In this document: piece by piece, positions 16,550 through 24,764 of the stretch
Layout of the letters: each line of letters opens with the position of its first letter
How positions within the stretch are numbered: the stretch's first letter is position 1
NCBI GenBank assembly: GCA_002067895.1
Contig: MVRE01000003.1
Span: 62,001-126,000 of the forward strand
Direction of reading: 5' to 3'
DNA: 64,000 nt
Source of the DNA: Methanoregula sp. PtaU1.Bin051
GTDB lineage: Archaea > Halobacteriota > Methanomicrobia > Methanomicrobiales > Methanospirillaceae
Notes under the pieces: model-generated
The model's database searches: none
What the model was told of the DNA's origin: nothing
The model's input: the letters and a program-made list of their open reading frames with translations, nothing else
Position numbers and translations under genes: made by a program

Positions 16550-17296
16550 TCAGCGGACCATCGGGTCTGTGCCCCCCGTGAGCTCCCGCGCTTTTGTAAA
16601 AGCCTGCATCGCAAGGTTGTCCCGGCCTGTCCTGCTGTAGCAGATCCCGAGATTGCTCCACGCGGTCGCGTCGCCGGGATCGATCGCGAGCGCTTCCTGC
16701 AACACCTCTTCAGCGTCAGCATAATGCTTGAGACGGGCGAGCACCACACCCTTGTTGGTGAGCACGATTGCAACCCCCGGGTTCATCGCGAGGCACTCGT
16801 TGTAGCAGGCGAGCGCCTCATCAAGCTCGCCGAGATCGGCGAGGGAGACCCCTTTGTTGTAGAGCGCCTTAGGGTATTTCGGCCGGATCCGGAGCGTCTC
16901 GTCAAAACATTTGATCGCGCCAATCCGGTCGCCCTGCTGGTACAGTGCATTGCCTTTCATGAAATACGCCTCGGCATGATCCGGCTTTTTGGAGATAGCC
17001 GCGTCGAAACAGGGTACAGCCTCTGCATTTTGCGCGAGCCGGAAGAGGGCGAGCCCCCGTATGAAGTGGGCGTCTGCCATCTGCGGGTCAATTTTTAACG
17101 CCTGGTCGCAGCAGACGATCGCTTCATGGAAGAGGCCGAGGCGGTCGAGGCTCGCTGCAAGGGCGACAAACGCATCCGCGTTGCCCGGCTCAAGGGCAAG
17201 AATCTGCTCGAACAAAGGGATTGCCTCGGCGTACCGCCCAGCGCAGACGTAGGCGCTGCCGGAACAATACCGCCTGCGGATCTCTTCCCTGTCCAT
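16550..17296 (-). CDS. Tetratricopeptide repeat protein
   Basis: A 248-aa protein made almost wholly of about seven 34-residue TPR units; recurring 'A---F--AL-I-P-----W-N-G' patterns include CFDETLRIRPKYPKALYNKG and ALAIDPGDATAWSNLGICYS. No signal peptide or catalytic motif, so it is probably a cytoplasmic protein-interaction scaffold. Start at ATG 17296 (MDREEIRRRY) has AGGGG at good distance; the frame is open to 17377 but those residues are unlikely. The GTPase gene lies upstream on the same strand. Confidence 0.88.
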   Translation of the reverse strand: MDREEIRRRYCSGSAYVCAGRYAEAIPLFEQILALEPGNADAFVALAASLDRLGLFHEAIVCCDQALKIDPQMADAHFIRGLALFRLAQNAEAVPCFDAAISKKPDHAEAYFMKGNALYQQGDRIGAIKCFDETLRIRPKYPKALYNKGVSLADLGELDEALACYNECLAMNPGVAIVLTNKGVVLARLKHYADAEEVLQEALAIDPGDATAWSNLGICYSRTGRDNLAMQAFTKARELTGGTDPMVR

Positions 17297-17416
17297 GAGA
17301 GGCATTCCCCTGCCGTTTGTAGAGATTGATCTGGGTTTGCAGTAACTAATAAAACGTCCGGTTCCGATTGTTGCCAAGTAATGGCGGACAATCTTTTTTT
17401 CAAAGGCCGGGGCCGG

Positions 17417-17929
17417 TCAGCCTATGCGATGGTTATTCCCATGCCGCCCGGGGGGCAGCGTTGCGACGAACTCCTTAAGCACGGCCTCGCACTCCGGGCG
17501 TTTCCTTGCCGATGCCTGTACTACTCTGGCAGAGCTGATTTTTTCCTTCAACTGATCCGGCTGCGCACCGATTTCTTCACACTTGTTGAGCACGACCATA
17601 AAGGGGATCTTCGCTGCTGAGAGGGAGTCATGGAGGTGGGCGACGAACTCGTCATACTGGCCGGTCGCATCGACGAGCAGGATCGCCCCGTCCATGCCCC
17701 GGCCGATCACCTTGCGGGCGAACTCGAACCGCTCCTGCCCTGGTGTCCCGAACAGGTATACCTGCCGCCCGCCGACCTCAATCTTCCCGTAATCGAGCGC
17801 GATCGTCGTCGTCCCACCGGTGCACGGGGCCTCGATGTGCTTTGAGCCCGGATCGAGCGTTTTGATGAGTGTGGTCTTCCCCGCACCAAAGGCCCCGAAT
17901 ACGACGATCTTGAGCCGGTCGGCTTCCAT
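17417..17929 (-). CDS. Ras-like small GTPase (MglA/Rab-type)
   Basis: A 170-aa P-loop GTPase. G1 is GAFGAGKT near residue 13, G3 is GTPGQERF where most relatives have D-T-x-G-Q, and G4 is VVLNKCE (N-K-x-D position occupied by C-E). Start set at ATG 17929 (MEADRLKIVVFG); upstream codons in frame overlap hairpin DNA and look non-coding. Prokaryotic relatives are regulated by partners such as roadblock proteins, none of which is seen here. The substitution of Gly for Asp in G3 is worth noting, since that Asp contacts the Mg site. Confidence 0.85.
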   Translation of the reverse strand: MEADRLKIVVFGAFGAGKTTLIKTLDPGSKHIEAPCTGGTTTIALDYGKIEVGGRQVYLFGTPGQERFEFARKVIGRGMDGAILLVDATGQYDEFVAHLHDSLSAAKIPFMVVLNKCEEIGAQPDQLKEKISSARVVQASARKRPECEAVLKEFVATLPPGRHGNNHRIG

Positions 17930-18072
17930 TGGTATGCATGGGCGGGAAAGATCGATGAGGGTTTCGGTTGGGCAGGAAGGAAAAATGATTTTTTTCGAAT
18001 ATGGAGGGCTGCGGGAGGATTTAATAAAATATTTTACAGAACGCTCTAGGGGGCCGCGCCTTCGCAGTCGAA

Positions 18073-18174
18073 GAATTCTCGCGAATTCGATCGAAGACTG
18101 GTAGTCTTCTCCTGTCTCAAGTCTGATGACTTTCGACATTCTCCAATCAATCCTCGCTGATGCGATGATTGATT
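18073..18174. repeat. Array of hairpins, TGAT-loop (minus-strand RTCA) type
   Basis: Four stem-loops in series: GAATTC/GAATTC with loop TCGC (18073-18088); GAAGACT/AGTCTTC with loop GGT (18093-18109); AAGTC/GACTT with loop TGAT (18119-18132); and AATCAATC...CGC / GCG...GATTGATT with loop TGAT (18145-18174). TGAT is the reverse complement of ATCA, so the last two match the 10.9 kb family read on the minus strand. They lie upstream of the minus-strand GTPase gene. Confidence 0.6.
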
Positions 18175-18855
18175 CCCCGCTGCGTGGGCCCTACCGTCGG
18201 AGAAGTAGATGGCCGGAAGTACCATTGATCTCCAGCTCCCCATGAGTGCCGGAAAACAGTGGATCCGGATTGAGGGGCGGACTCTGAGGTTTGGATCCGG
18301 ACCCCTTATTTCCCCGTTTCTGGCGATCTGCAGCCTGACTTTGAGAACGATCCTGTCTCCAATTAGCGCTATTTGATGATATTTTGGGGCATGAAACAGC
18401 CCCTGATAGCATTAAGGGGGGCAGAAATAGACAGATCCGAAAACAATATTGTCGGTTTTTGATGAATTATTGTCAAAAAGGCCATTTTTTAGGGGCCGGG
18501 AACAGACAGTGAACAATTGCCACCGTCGGAGAATTCAGGAAAGGGAAGATCCTGATTCCCGGTGGCCAGGCCAGATCACCTGGAAAGTGCCGAATCCAAA
18601 ACAGGGGTTTTTCCCTATTCAACGTATCCCAGGTCACCCGGAAAAGTATCATCCGCTGAAACAGGTTTATACTGGCCGGTTTATCTCTAAGGAAATCCCG
18701 CTGGTTCTCAGTTCCGGCTGATTAAAACAATAATTGGGGAAACTTGTCCCAAAAACCCCAGAAACAGGCCGGTCCGGAAGTTCCGGTTTTCCTGAAAATA
18801 CGCCCAAATTGAGCCCGGATTACAATTTTTATACATTGGAAGGGGTGAGGTCCTA
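18175..18855. other. Non-coding interval with no convincing gene
   Basis: About 680 bases. The longest frame (18449-18721, plus strand) encodes a Pro/Arg/His-rich 90-residue sequence with no recognisable fold and begins inside an A/T-rich stretch without a ribosome-binding site. GGATCCGGA words recur (near 18260 and 18292). A TATA-like TTTTTATACATT near 18824-18835 lies about 25 bases before the TTG at 18856. It may be decayed sequence at the edge of the accessory island. Confidence 0.5.
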
Positions 18856-19116
18856 TTGAGCGCCTGTTATACCGGGATTTCCCACGATGGCTGGAATGGG
18901 GTATCCTTTACGTGTGACGCTGCCGTGATCCGGGCACAGGAATTTTTTGTAGAAATCCGGTTTTACGGGGAGATTTTTACTCTAACCTTTCCTGATGCCG
19001 CAGGCAAAGGGAAAGTTATGAGAAGATTGCGCCAGCGATCTTCGAGTCACGAAAAGGTTGCGCCAGCAATCCTTGAGTGCGAGAAGATCACATCAGTGAT
19101 CTTCGAGTGGCAATAA
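18856..19116 (+). CDS. Doubtful 86-aa ORF running through a repeat copy
   Basis: TTG start preceded by GGGGTGAGG and a TATA-like box 25 bases upstream, so the transcription and translation signals look real. The first 30 residues (MSACYTGISHDGWNG...) are unfamiliar. From about residue 33 onward the codons coincide with the dispersed repeat that also occurs at 19.97 kb, where the same bases are not in an equivalent frame. This may be a small gene whose 3' half was replaced by the repeat, or a chance frame. Confidence 0.25.
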   Translation: MSACYTGISHDGWNGVSFTCDAAVIRAQEFFVEIRFYGEIFTLTFPDAAGKGKVMRRLRQRSSSHEKVAPAILECEKITSVIFEWQ

Positions 19117-19135
19117 ATTTTTGATGCGGCGCGTG
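18953..19135 (+). repeat. Dispersed repeat copy A (three GAAGA hairpins)
   Basis: Shares with copy B (19976-20095) the words AAATCCGGTTTTAC, then CCTTTCCTGATGCCGCAGGC, then GTTA...AGAAGATTGC and a final ATGCGGCGCG. Copy A holds three stem-loops: GAAGATTGC/GCGATCTTC with loop GCCA (19022-19043), AAGGTTGC/GCAATCCTT with loop GCCA (19054-19074, one bulge), and GAAGATCAC/GTGATCTTC with loop ATCA (19083-19104). An additional imperfect stem AACCTTTCC/GGGAAAGTT lies just before them. Confidence 0.7.
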
Positions 19136-19237
19136 ATCCAAAATCATGTTCATATTAACCGTGCCCCGGTACTGTCAATGCCTTAATATTCCAAACCGCT
19201 TATTGATCTGGTAACGGAAATTCCCGTGATCCGGTCT

Positions 19238-19531
19238 ATGAAAAAAATCACTACAATCAAAAAAATCCTTCAGGATCACAAGGCAGCCATCCGCGACCGG
19301 TATAACGTCAGCAGGATCGGCATCTTCGGATCGTATGTCAGGGGGGATACCCACCGGACAAGCGACGTTGACGTACTTGTCGAGTTCTCCGAACCAATAA
19401 GCCTCATCCAGCTGGTCTCGCTTGAAAATTATCTGACGGATCTCATCGGGATCAAGGTCGACGTCGTCCCCCGGGAAGACATCCGCAGCGAGATTAAGGA
19501 CTCTATCCTCCGTGAAGCCGTATACGTATGA
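19238..19531 (+). CDS. mntA: MntA-like nucleotidyltransferase (minimal NTase antitoxin)
   Basis: A 97-aa MNT-family nucleotidyltransferase. [20 protein letters not shown] shows the G-S-x(10)-D-x-D active site intact, with the third acidic residue probably in KVDVVPRED. In characterised MNT/HEPN pairs the enzyme AMPylates a tyrosine of the HEPN toxin. Start at ATG 19238 (GTG 19226 also in frame). It overlaps hepT by ATGA, as typical of two-gene toxin-antitoxin operons. Flanked on both sides by copies of the dispersed repeat. Confidence 0.9.
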   Translation: MKKITTIKKILQDHKAAIRDRYNVSRIGIFGSYVRGDTHRTSDVDVLVEFSEPISLIQLVSLENYLTDLIGIKVDVVPREDIRSEIKDSILREAVYV

Positions 19532-19893
19532 GAGAGAAGCAGCGCAATATCCGGATTTTTTTAAAGGACATCATCGATAATATCCGCAGGATCCAACGGT
19601 TCACGCAGGAGATCACGTACGAAGAATTCCATGCCGATGAGAAAACATTGTTCGCTTCGATCCAGTGTATCGAGATCATCGGCGAGGCCGCAAAGCACAT
19701 CCCGAAGTCCCTGCGATCCCGGCATCCCGAAGTTCCCTGGAACGATATGGCGGGCATGCGGGACAAACTGATCCACGCGTATTTCGGGACGGATCCCATC
19801 CGTGTCTGGAAAGCAGCAAAGGAGGACCTGCCCATAATGCTGCCCCATATACAGAAGGCCCTCACCGAGCTTGAACAGGACAACAAACCATAA
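19528..19893 (+). CDS. hepT: HepT-like HEPN toxin (DUF86)
   Basis: A 121-aa all-helical HEPN protein. The RNase motif R-x(4)-H is in [14 protein letters not shown], and the tyrosine two residues after the His is the site AMPylated by MntA in studied systems. [15 protein letters not shown] is another DUF86 signature. It begins within the last codon of mntA. An inverted repeat follows the stop at 19901-19925. Confidence 0.92.
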   Translation: MREKQRNIRIFLKDIIDNIRRIQRFTQEITYEEFHADEKTLFASIQCIEIIGEAAKHIPKSLRSRHPEVPWNDMAGMRDKLIHAYFGTDPIRVWKAAKEDLPIMLPHIQKALTELEQDNKP

Positions 19894-19900
19894 GGAAAAA

Positions 19901-19925
19901 ATCCGGCCATTTTACGCGGCCGGAT
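19901..19925 (+). terminator. Hairpin after hepT
   Basis: ATCCGGCC (19901-19908) and GGCCGGAT (19918-19925) form a perfect 8-bp GC-rich stem 8 bases after the hepT stop codon, a likely 3' end of the module. Confidence 0.55.
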
Positions 19926-19975
19926 TATTCCGGAATGTGGTGCACTCGATCCATGAGCGCGTACGGGTTGGTAAA

Positions 19976-20190
19976 AATCCGGTTTTACTGGGAGATTTTG
20001 CACGAACCTTTCCTGATGCCGCAGGCGAAGGGAAGGTTAGAGAAGATTGCATCAGCAATCTTCGAATGCAATGTGTTTTAAATGCGGCGCGGTGGTACAG
20101 AAATCAGAAAAGATAAAATCGGAAGTATTTTCAGATTGCATTCTGATAATCGACGAATTGAATCAATACTCTCAGCAAGGAAAACGAGGT
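19976..20190 (+). repeat. Dispersed repeat copy B with leader-like extension
   Basis: The first part matches copy A: AAATCCGGTTTTAC, CCTTTCCTGATGCCGCAGGC, then a single perfect hairpin GAAGATTGC/GCAATCTTC with loop ATCA (20042-20063) and ATGCGGCGCG. An imperfect stem AACCTTTCC/GGGAAGGTT precedes it. The second part, from about 20100 (AGAAAAGATAAAATCGGAAG ... GATAATCGAC), recurs at 21190-21272 upstream of another small gene. It ends just before the small lipoprotein gene at 20198 and may carry its promoter. Confidence 0.65.
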
Positions 20191-20197
20191 TGAGGAT

Positions 20198-20461
20198 ATG
20201 AAAAAGATCGCAGTTACCGCAATAGTAGTGACGCTTATCTGTGTGATAATAATTGCAGGATGCACAAGTCAAGAACCGACATTAACAAATTCTCCTCTAA
20301 AGGACGACGTAACAATAATGACCACTACATCAACGCCGACGGTGAATGTGACCCCCATGTACACTAATGAAAGGTGGGCATCTAATGAAAGGTGGGCATG
20401 CGAAACTAAGGAGAATGTAGAGCGAGCAGCTGAAGAAGGGATGAAATGGTTAGCATTATAA
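20198..20461 (+). CDS. Small lipoprotein, array member 1
   Basis: An 87-aa precursor: basic N-terminus, hydrophobic core, then lipobox IIAGC with Cys at residue 24, so the mature form (about 64 aa) is a lipid-anchored extracellular peptide. After the Cys comes SQEPTLTNSPLKDDV and a Thr/Pro stretch STPTVNVTP also found in the next two genes. The codons for NERWAS are an 18-base tandem duplication. GAGGTTGAGG precedes the ATG. Composition is A/T-rich compared with housekeeping genes. Function unknown. Confidence 0.7.
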   Translation: MKKIAVTAIVVTLICVIIIAGCTSQEPTLTNSPLKDDVTIMTTTSTPTVNVTPMYTNERWASNERWACETKENVERAAEEGMKWLAL

Positions 20462-20529
20462 CTCTTGCTTAGATATTCGGCAAATTGAGACGATATACTC
20501 AATCAGGTTGATAAAAAACGAGGTGAAGT

Positions 20530-20769
20530 ATGGAAAGAAAACCAATTATAATCATTGCGATAATTATCATCGCGATCTTGGTACTCCTGCTTGTTGTTAT
20601 CTCTTTTCCTCCAAGGGAAGATGTTAAATTCCAGACACCCACACCAACACCAACTGTGAACGTAACTCCAACGAAGTGTACTGGTGAGGCATGGGCGTGC
20701 GCCCAGATGGAGGCGGCCCAAAAGGGGGCGGACAGGATCAACAAGGGAATTGATTATCAGGGAAAATAG
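20530..20769 (+). CDS. Small membrane-anchored protein, array member 2
   Basis: A 79-aa protein with an Ile/Leu-only N-terminal helix (PIIIIAIIIIAILVLLLVVI), no lipobox Cys, then REDVKFQTPTPTPTVNVTPT. The Thr/Pro/Asn segment is shared with members 1 and 3, so it is a paralogue whose lipoprotein signal has become, or replaced, a signal anchor. GAGGTGA lies at normal distance before the ATG. The upstream leader shares GGCAAATTGAGA...ACTCAATCAG with the leader of the gene at 21312. Confidence 0.65.
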   Translation: MERKPIIIIAIIIIAILVLLLVVISFPPREDVKFQTPTPTPTVNVTPTKCTGEAWACAQMEAAQKGADRINKGIDYQGK

Positions 20770-20835
20770 GGGGACAAACACAAAGTGTTGCAACGAGACC
20801 TGCGATCAGGAAACTATGAAAATGAGGTGAAGGAC

Positions 20836-21066
20836 GTGAAAAAGATCGTATTTGGTGTCATAATTATGATGCTCATCTGTGTGATGAGCATTGCAGGATG
20901 CATTAGCCAAGAACCGACGACAAAATACTCTCCTCCAAAGGAAGATGTAATGATAAAGACCCCCACACCAATGCCAACTGTGAACGTGAGCCCAACGCGC
21001 ACTGGGGAATATGACGATTTGGTTTATTCCGTTTTGGAGGAAAGCAAAAAAATAAGAGGGACTTAA
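20836..21066 (+). CDS. Small lipoprotein, array member 3
   Basis: A 76-aa precursor, GTG start with GAGGTGA upstream. The signal peptide reads VKKIVFGVIIMMLICVMSIA, lipobox SIAGC, then SQEPTTKYSPPKEDVMIKTP and PTPMPTVNVSPT. It aligns over most of its length with member 1 and through the Thr/Pro region with member 2. The C-terminus is charged and unrelated to the others. An in-frame TTG at 20785 would add 17 residues with no signal-peptide logic and is rejected. Confidence 0.68.
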   Translation: MKKIVFGVIIMMLICVMSIAGCISQEPTTKYSPPKEDVMIKTPTPMPTVNVSPTRTGEYDDLVYSVLEESKKIRGT

Positions 21067-21107
21067 GGTTAGTCTCTTAAAATTACTTATAATTGAAAAA
21101 AATCGCA

Positions 21108-21272
21108 AGCGAGTGGAAGGTTATGAGAAGATTGCATCAGCAATCTTCGAATGCAATAGAAACGGGCTGCGGCATGGTGACGCAAAGATCAGAAAAAATA
21201 AAATCGAAAACATTTTCAGTTCGTGCTCCGATAATCGACAAATTGAGATAATACGCTCAATCAGAAATGCGG
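21108..21272 (+). repeat. Dispersed repeat copy C
   Basis: Contains GTGGAAGGTTATGAGAAG followed by the same perfect hairpin as copy B, GAAGATTGC/GCAATCTTC with loop ATCA (21127-21148), then CGAATGCAAT. The second half, AGATCAGAAAAAATAAAATC through GATAATCGACAAATTGAGA, parallels the extension of copy B. It precedes the gene at 21312 as copy B precedes that at 20198. Confidence 0.65.
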
Positions 21273-21311
21273 GAAAACAAAAATCTGCTAATGATGTGGT
21301 TAGAGGCAATG

Positions 21312-21563
21312 ATGAGAAAGAAAATACTGCTTGTGGTGATTGCTGCTATGCTGCTTGTAGCATCAGTATATGCTGTGTCTTCGCAAGACACGGTCGATCG
21401 AGCTATAAAACATGCAGATGATGAAGCTTCACAGAAGACGGTTGATCGAGCAATGGAAAGTGCGAACTCCGAATCCTCACAAAAAGCCCCTTTAGAGTCG
21501 GTTGGAATCGTAATTGGAATTGGTTCAGCTGTCGCCATTAACAGACTTCGAAAAAGGCTGTAG
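21312..21563 (+). CDS. Small secreted protein with P(L/I)ES-hydrophobic-basic tail, member 1
   Basis: An 83-aa precursor: signal peptide (MRKKILLVVIAAMLLVASVYA), then two copies of a short unit, DTVDRAIKHADDEAS and KTVDRAMESANSESS, then APLESVGIVIGIGSAVAIN and the basic end RLRKRL. The order motif, short hydrophobic stretch, Arg/Lys tail resembles sorting signals read by archaeosortases, though this motif is not one I know. Start at ATG 21312 with GAGG 5 bases upstream; in-frame ATGs at 21309 and 21267 exist. Confidence 0.62.
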   Translation: MRKKILLVVIAAMLLVASVYAVSSQDTVDRAIKHADDEASQKTVDRAMESANSESSQKAPLESVGIVIGIGSAVAINRLRKRL

Positions 21564-21621
21564 CAACAAGATTCGTAATCAGAAGGGCACGAAAAGAAAA
21601 TGTTAGGCAAGTAGGTGAATT

Positions 21622-21909
21622 ATGAAATTTACGACTATTGTACTGATCTTTGCATTGCTTGTTGCGCTAACTATTATAACGGTAAGTGCGACCGCATCGA
21701 ATGACGGCTCTGTACAAAATGTTATCGATCAAAGGGCTGCAGAAAGAAGATCTGGAAACAACACCGGTGAAGGCTCTGTAGAACACGTTGTCGATCAAAG
21801 AGCCGCAGAGAGAGCTGGAAATCAACAGTCACCAATTGAATCTGCTGTGATTGTTGGCGGGCTGGTAATTGCAGCAAAAAACGCGTATAAATTTAGAAAG
21901 CAGCGTTGA
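21622..21909 (+). CDS. Small secreted protein with P(L/I)ES-hydrophobic-basic tail, member 2
   Basis: A 95-aa precursor with signal peptide (MKFTTIVLIFALLVALTIIT...), two repeats SVQNVIDQRAAERRSGN and SVEHVVDQRAAERAGN, then SPIESAVIVGGLVIAA and the basic end KFRKQR. It has the same layout as the gene at 21312 though sequence identity outside the tail is low; 'V-D-A' is common to both repeat types. AGGTGA precedes the ATG. The fusA operon, convergent, ends 40 bases downstream. Confidence 0.65.
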   Translation: MKFTTIVLIFALLVALTIITVSATASNDGSVQNVIDQRAAERRSGNNTGEGSVEHVVDQRAAERAGNQQSPIESAVIVGGLVIAAKNAYKFRKQR

Positions 21910-21949
21910 AACTAGATCAGCAAACCTGACGATAAAAAATATTATAAAT

Positions 21950-24145
21950 TTACCCCGCGAGATAATCGCTCGGGGTCGGCATCTGCTCTTTCAGACCCTT
22001 CCGCTTCCGGATCGCGATCACGACATCCTTGACCATATTGTTGGGCACGAGCTCGAAGCCCGAGAACTCGGTGTTCCACATGGCCCGGCCCTCGGTTGCG
22101 GACCGGATGTCGCCGGCAAACCCGAAGAGTTCGGCGACCGGTGCCTTGCCGACGACCGTGATCGTGTCGCCCTCGCTCTGCATGTCGAAGACCTGGCCGC
22201 GCCGGCCCTGGATCTGGGAGGTTGCCGCGCCCATCTGCTCCATGGGGACTGTGATCTGGATCTTCTGGACGGGCTCGAGAAGCGAATCGCCGGCTAACAG
22301 CATGCCGCCCTTGATCGCAGCCCTGACCGCCGGGATGACCTGCGCCGGGCCGCGGTGGATCGCGTCCTCATGCAGCTTGACGTCGACAAGCCGCATTTTC
22401 AGGTTCTGGACCGGCTCGTCCGCGAGCGGGCCGCCCGCGAGGGCCTCGTGGATGCCCTCGATGATAAGCTCCATCGTCTCGTTGAGGTACTGGATACCTT
22501 TGGTCATATCGATGAGTATATTGGTGCCCTTGATGTCCTTGACGTTCTTGGCTTCGTCCTTGTCCATACCCGCCTTGATCAGTACGTCGCGGCGCTCGAG
22601 GTTCTGCTGGTTCATCGAGACCTCGCCACTCTTGATCAGGTTCACGATCTCGTCCGGCAGCGGCTCGAGGTCGAAGTAGAACCGGTTGTGCCGGTTCGGG
22701 GACTTGCCTTCCACAGACTCGACTTTACCGGTAATCGTCTCGCGGTACACCACGATCGGTTCCGAGGTGACGATCTCGACACCCTTGTCGCGCTTGATAC
22801 GGCCGGTGATGATCTCAAGGTGCAGCTCGCCCATCCCCGAAATCAGGTGCTCACCGGTCTCTTCGTTGATAGCAATACCAAGTGTCGGGTCCTCCTTAGC
22901 TACCTGCCGGAGCACCTCTACGAGCTTGGGCAGGTCCTTCATGTTCTTCGCTTCCACGGCAACAGTCATGACCGGTTCCGAGTAGTGCTTGAGAGACTCG
23001 AACGGCGTAACTTCCAGGAGCGTTGAAACGGTCGAACCCACGATCGCGTCCTTGAGACCGGTGACCGCGGCAATGTTGCCCGCGACAATCTCTTCGACCT
23101 CGACCCGCTTCGGCCCCATGAAGATGCCGACCTGTTGCAGCCGGTTCTCCTTCTTTGCCGTTCCCATCACGTACAGGCTGTCGCCCCGCTTGAGGCTTCC
23201 CGAGAAGAGACGCCCGGTCGCGACCTCCCCTGCGTGCGGGTCGAAAGAGATATCGGTCACCATCAGTGCGACCGGACCTTTAGGGTCGCAGGCGAGCATG
23301 GCTTTGCCTTCCTTGGACTCCTTGTCCCCGTGCCAGATAACGTTGACCCGGCGCGGCTGGGCATCGAGCGGGTCAGGGAGGTGGTGCACGACCATGTCGA
23401 GCACGACCTCGGAGAGCGGGCTCTTCTTGGCGAGATACTTCATGTCGCCCTCGCGACATTTCTGGTACACCTCCTTGAACGAGATCCCGCTCTTCTTCAT
23501 GAAAGGCACCGAGATCGCCCAATTGTATAGGGCCGAACCGAACGCCACGGTTCCCTGCGCCGCGTCCAGCTTCCAGCCCTTGTTGTAAGCCTCCTCGTTC
23601 ATCCCCTTGATCAGCTTGTTCACCTTGTCGATGACCTTCCCAAGCCGGATCTGCATCTCCATCTCGTCCACTTTCAGCTCGTTGATGAGCCGGTCGACCT
23701 TGTTGATGAAGAGGACCGGGCGCACCTGCTCCTTCAGTGCCTGCCGCAGCACCGTCTCGGTCTGAGGCATTGTACCCTCGACCGCATCGACCAGCACAAC
23801 CGCACCGTCAACCGCACGCATCGCGCGGGTGACGTCCCCGCCGAAATCGACGTGGCCGGGCGTGTCGATCATGTTGATGAGATACTCCTGCCCCTCATAC
23901 TCGTGCACCATCGAGACGTTGCTCGCGTCGATCGTGATGCCGCGGGCCTGCTCCTCCTCGTCGGAGTCCATGAAGAGCTGCTTGCCTGCAAGCTCCTCCG
24001 AGATGATGCCGGCGCCTGCGAGCAGGTTGTCGGACAGGGTGGTCTTCCCGTGATCGATATGGGCTACGATACCGATGTTCCGAATGTGCTTCGGATCCTT
24101 CATAAGCTCGACTACGCGCTCTACCGTTTTTTTGCCGCGGGTCAT
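21950..24145 (-). CDS. fusA: Translation elongation factor aEF-2
   Basis: A 731-aa ribosomal translocase. GTPase motifs are [27 protein letters not shown] and NKVDRLINE. The C-terminal domain contains [16 protein letters not shown], where the His in 'AIHRG' is the one converted to diphthamide in archaea. Start at ATG 24145 ([11 protein letters not shown]) has GGTG 6 bases upstream; an in-frame GTG at 24157 is part of that element. Third gene of rps12-rps7-fusA; no tuf or rps10 follows, since the repeat-rich island begins after the stop. Confidence 0.97.
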   Translation of the reverse strand: MTRGKKTVERVVELMKDPKHIRNIGIVAHIDHGKTTLSDNLLAGAGIISEELAGKQLFMDSDEEEQARGITIDASNVSMVHEYEGQEYLINMIDTPGHVDFGGDVTRAMRAVDGAVVLVDAVEGTMPQTETVLRQALKEQVRPVLFINKVDRLINELKVDEMEMQIRLGKVIDKVNKLIKGMNEEAYNKGWKLDAAQGTVAFGSALYNWAISVPFMKKSGISFKEVYQKCREGDMKYLAKKSPLSEVVLDMVVHHLPDPLDAQPRRVNVIWHGDKESKEGKAMLACDPKGPVALMVTDISFDPHAGEVATGRLFSGSLKRGDSLYVMGTAKKENRLQQVGIFMGPKRVEVEEIVAGNIAAVTGLKDAIVGSTVSTLLEVTPFESLKHYSEPVMTVAVEAKNMKDLPKLVEVLRQVAKEDPTLGIAINEETGEHLISGMGELHLEIITGRIKRDKGVEIVTSEPIVVYRETITGKVESVEGKSPNRHNRFYFDLEPLPDEIVNLIKSGEVSMNQQNLERRDVLIKAGMDKDEAKNVKDIKGTNILIDMTKGIQYLNETMELIIEGIHEALAGGPLADEPVQNLKMRLVDVKLHEDAIHRGPAQVIPAVRAAIKGGMLLAGDSLLEPVQKIQITVPMEQMGAATSQIQGRRGQVFDMQSEGDTITVVGKAPVAELFGFAGDIRSATEGRAMWNTEFSGFELVPNNMVKDVVIAIRKRKGLKEQMPTPSDYLAG

Positions 24146-24168
24146 AAAAAACACCAAAAAAGGTATGG

Positions 24169-24759
24169 TTATCGGGCGGACTTGGCAATCCGCTCGCGTT
24201 CTTCCTTCTTGTTCACCGAGTAAGCCTTCACATCGCCTTTTGAAGCAGCAATGAGCTCGTCAGCGAGGATTGCGCTTGCACTCTTCTTGCTCGAGCTCGA
24301 TGCCTTCAGGGTTGCCTCTGCAATGAACCCGATCGCAGTGTTGACCCTGCGTAAGGGGGCAGTATCGACAGACTTGGGGACATTGATGCCGCCGTATTTC
24401 AGCCGGACGGTCTCTTCCCGGGGACCGGTGTTAGCGATCGCGTCGACCAGCACTTGGATCGGGTTCTGTTTCGTCTTTTTGTGGATGATATCGAACGCGT
24501 CGCTCACGATCCGGGTTGCAAGCTGCTTCTTGCCGGTATTGTTCTCGGACTGCATCAGCTTGTTGATGAGCCGCTCGACGATCATCATGTTGCCTTTGGA
24601 AAATTCCTGCTGGGTGTATTTCCCGCAGGTGTGGGGGATGATCTGGGGGGTGAGGTTGACGTACCGAACGAGTGCCGGGTCGTTGATCTTAACTTCCCCG
24701 GCATCCCAGCGGTTGAAGAGAAGTTTTTTCGCTTCAACCTTGCTCTCCGCTTCCGCCAT
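24169..24759 (-). CDS. rps7: 30S ribosomal protein S7
   Basis: A 196-aa S7. Characteristic stretches are [40 protein letters not shown] and [20 protein letters not shown]. It binds the 3' major domain of 16S rRNA and contacts the E-site. Start at ATG 24759 has GGTGAT 6 bases upstream; two other ATGs directly before it are in frame. It is separated from rps12 by 5 bases. Confidence 0.96.
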   Translation of the reverse strand: MAEAESKVEAKKLLFNRWDAGEVKINDPALVRYVNLTPQIIPHTCGKYTQQEFSKGNMMIVERLINKLMQSENNTGKKQLATRIVSDAFDIIHKKTKQNPIQVLVDAIANTGPREETVRLKYGGINVPKSVDTAPLRRVNTAIGFIAEATLKASSSSKKSASAILADELIAASKGDVKAYSVNKKEERERIAKSAR

Positions 24760-24764
24760 CATGA

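Noticed and set aside
18449-18721. 90-codon plus-strand ORF
   Set aside because: No ribosome-binding site, unusual Pro/Arg/His composition, no recognisable motif and a location in apparently decayed DNA.
18953-21272. Insertion sequence
   Set aside because: Repeat copies share sequence but no transposase frame, terminal inverted repeats or target duplications could be seen.
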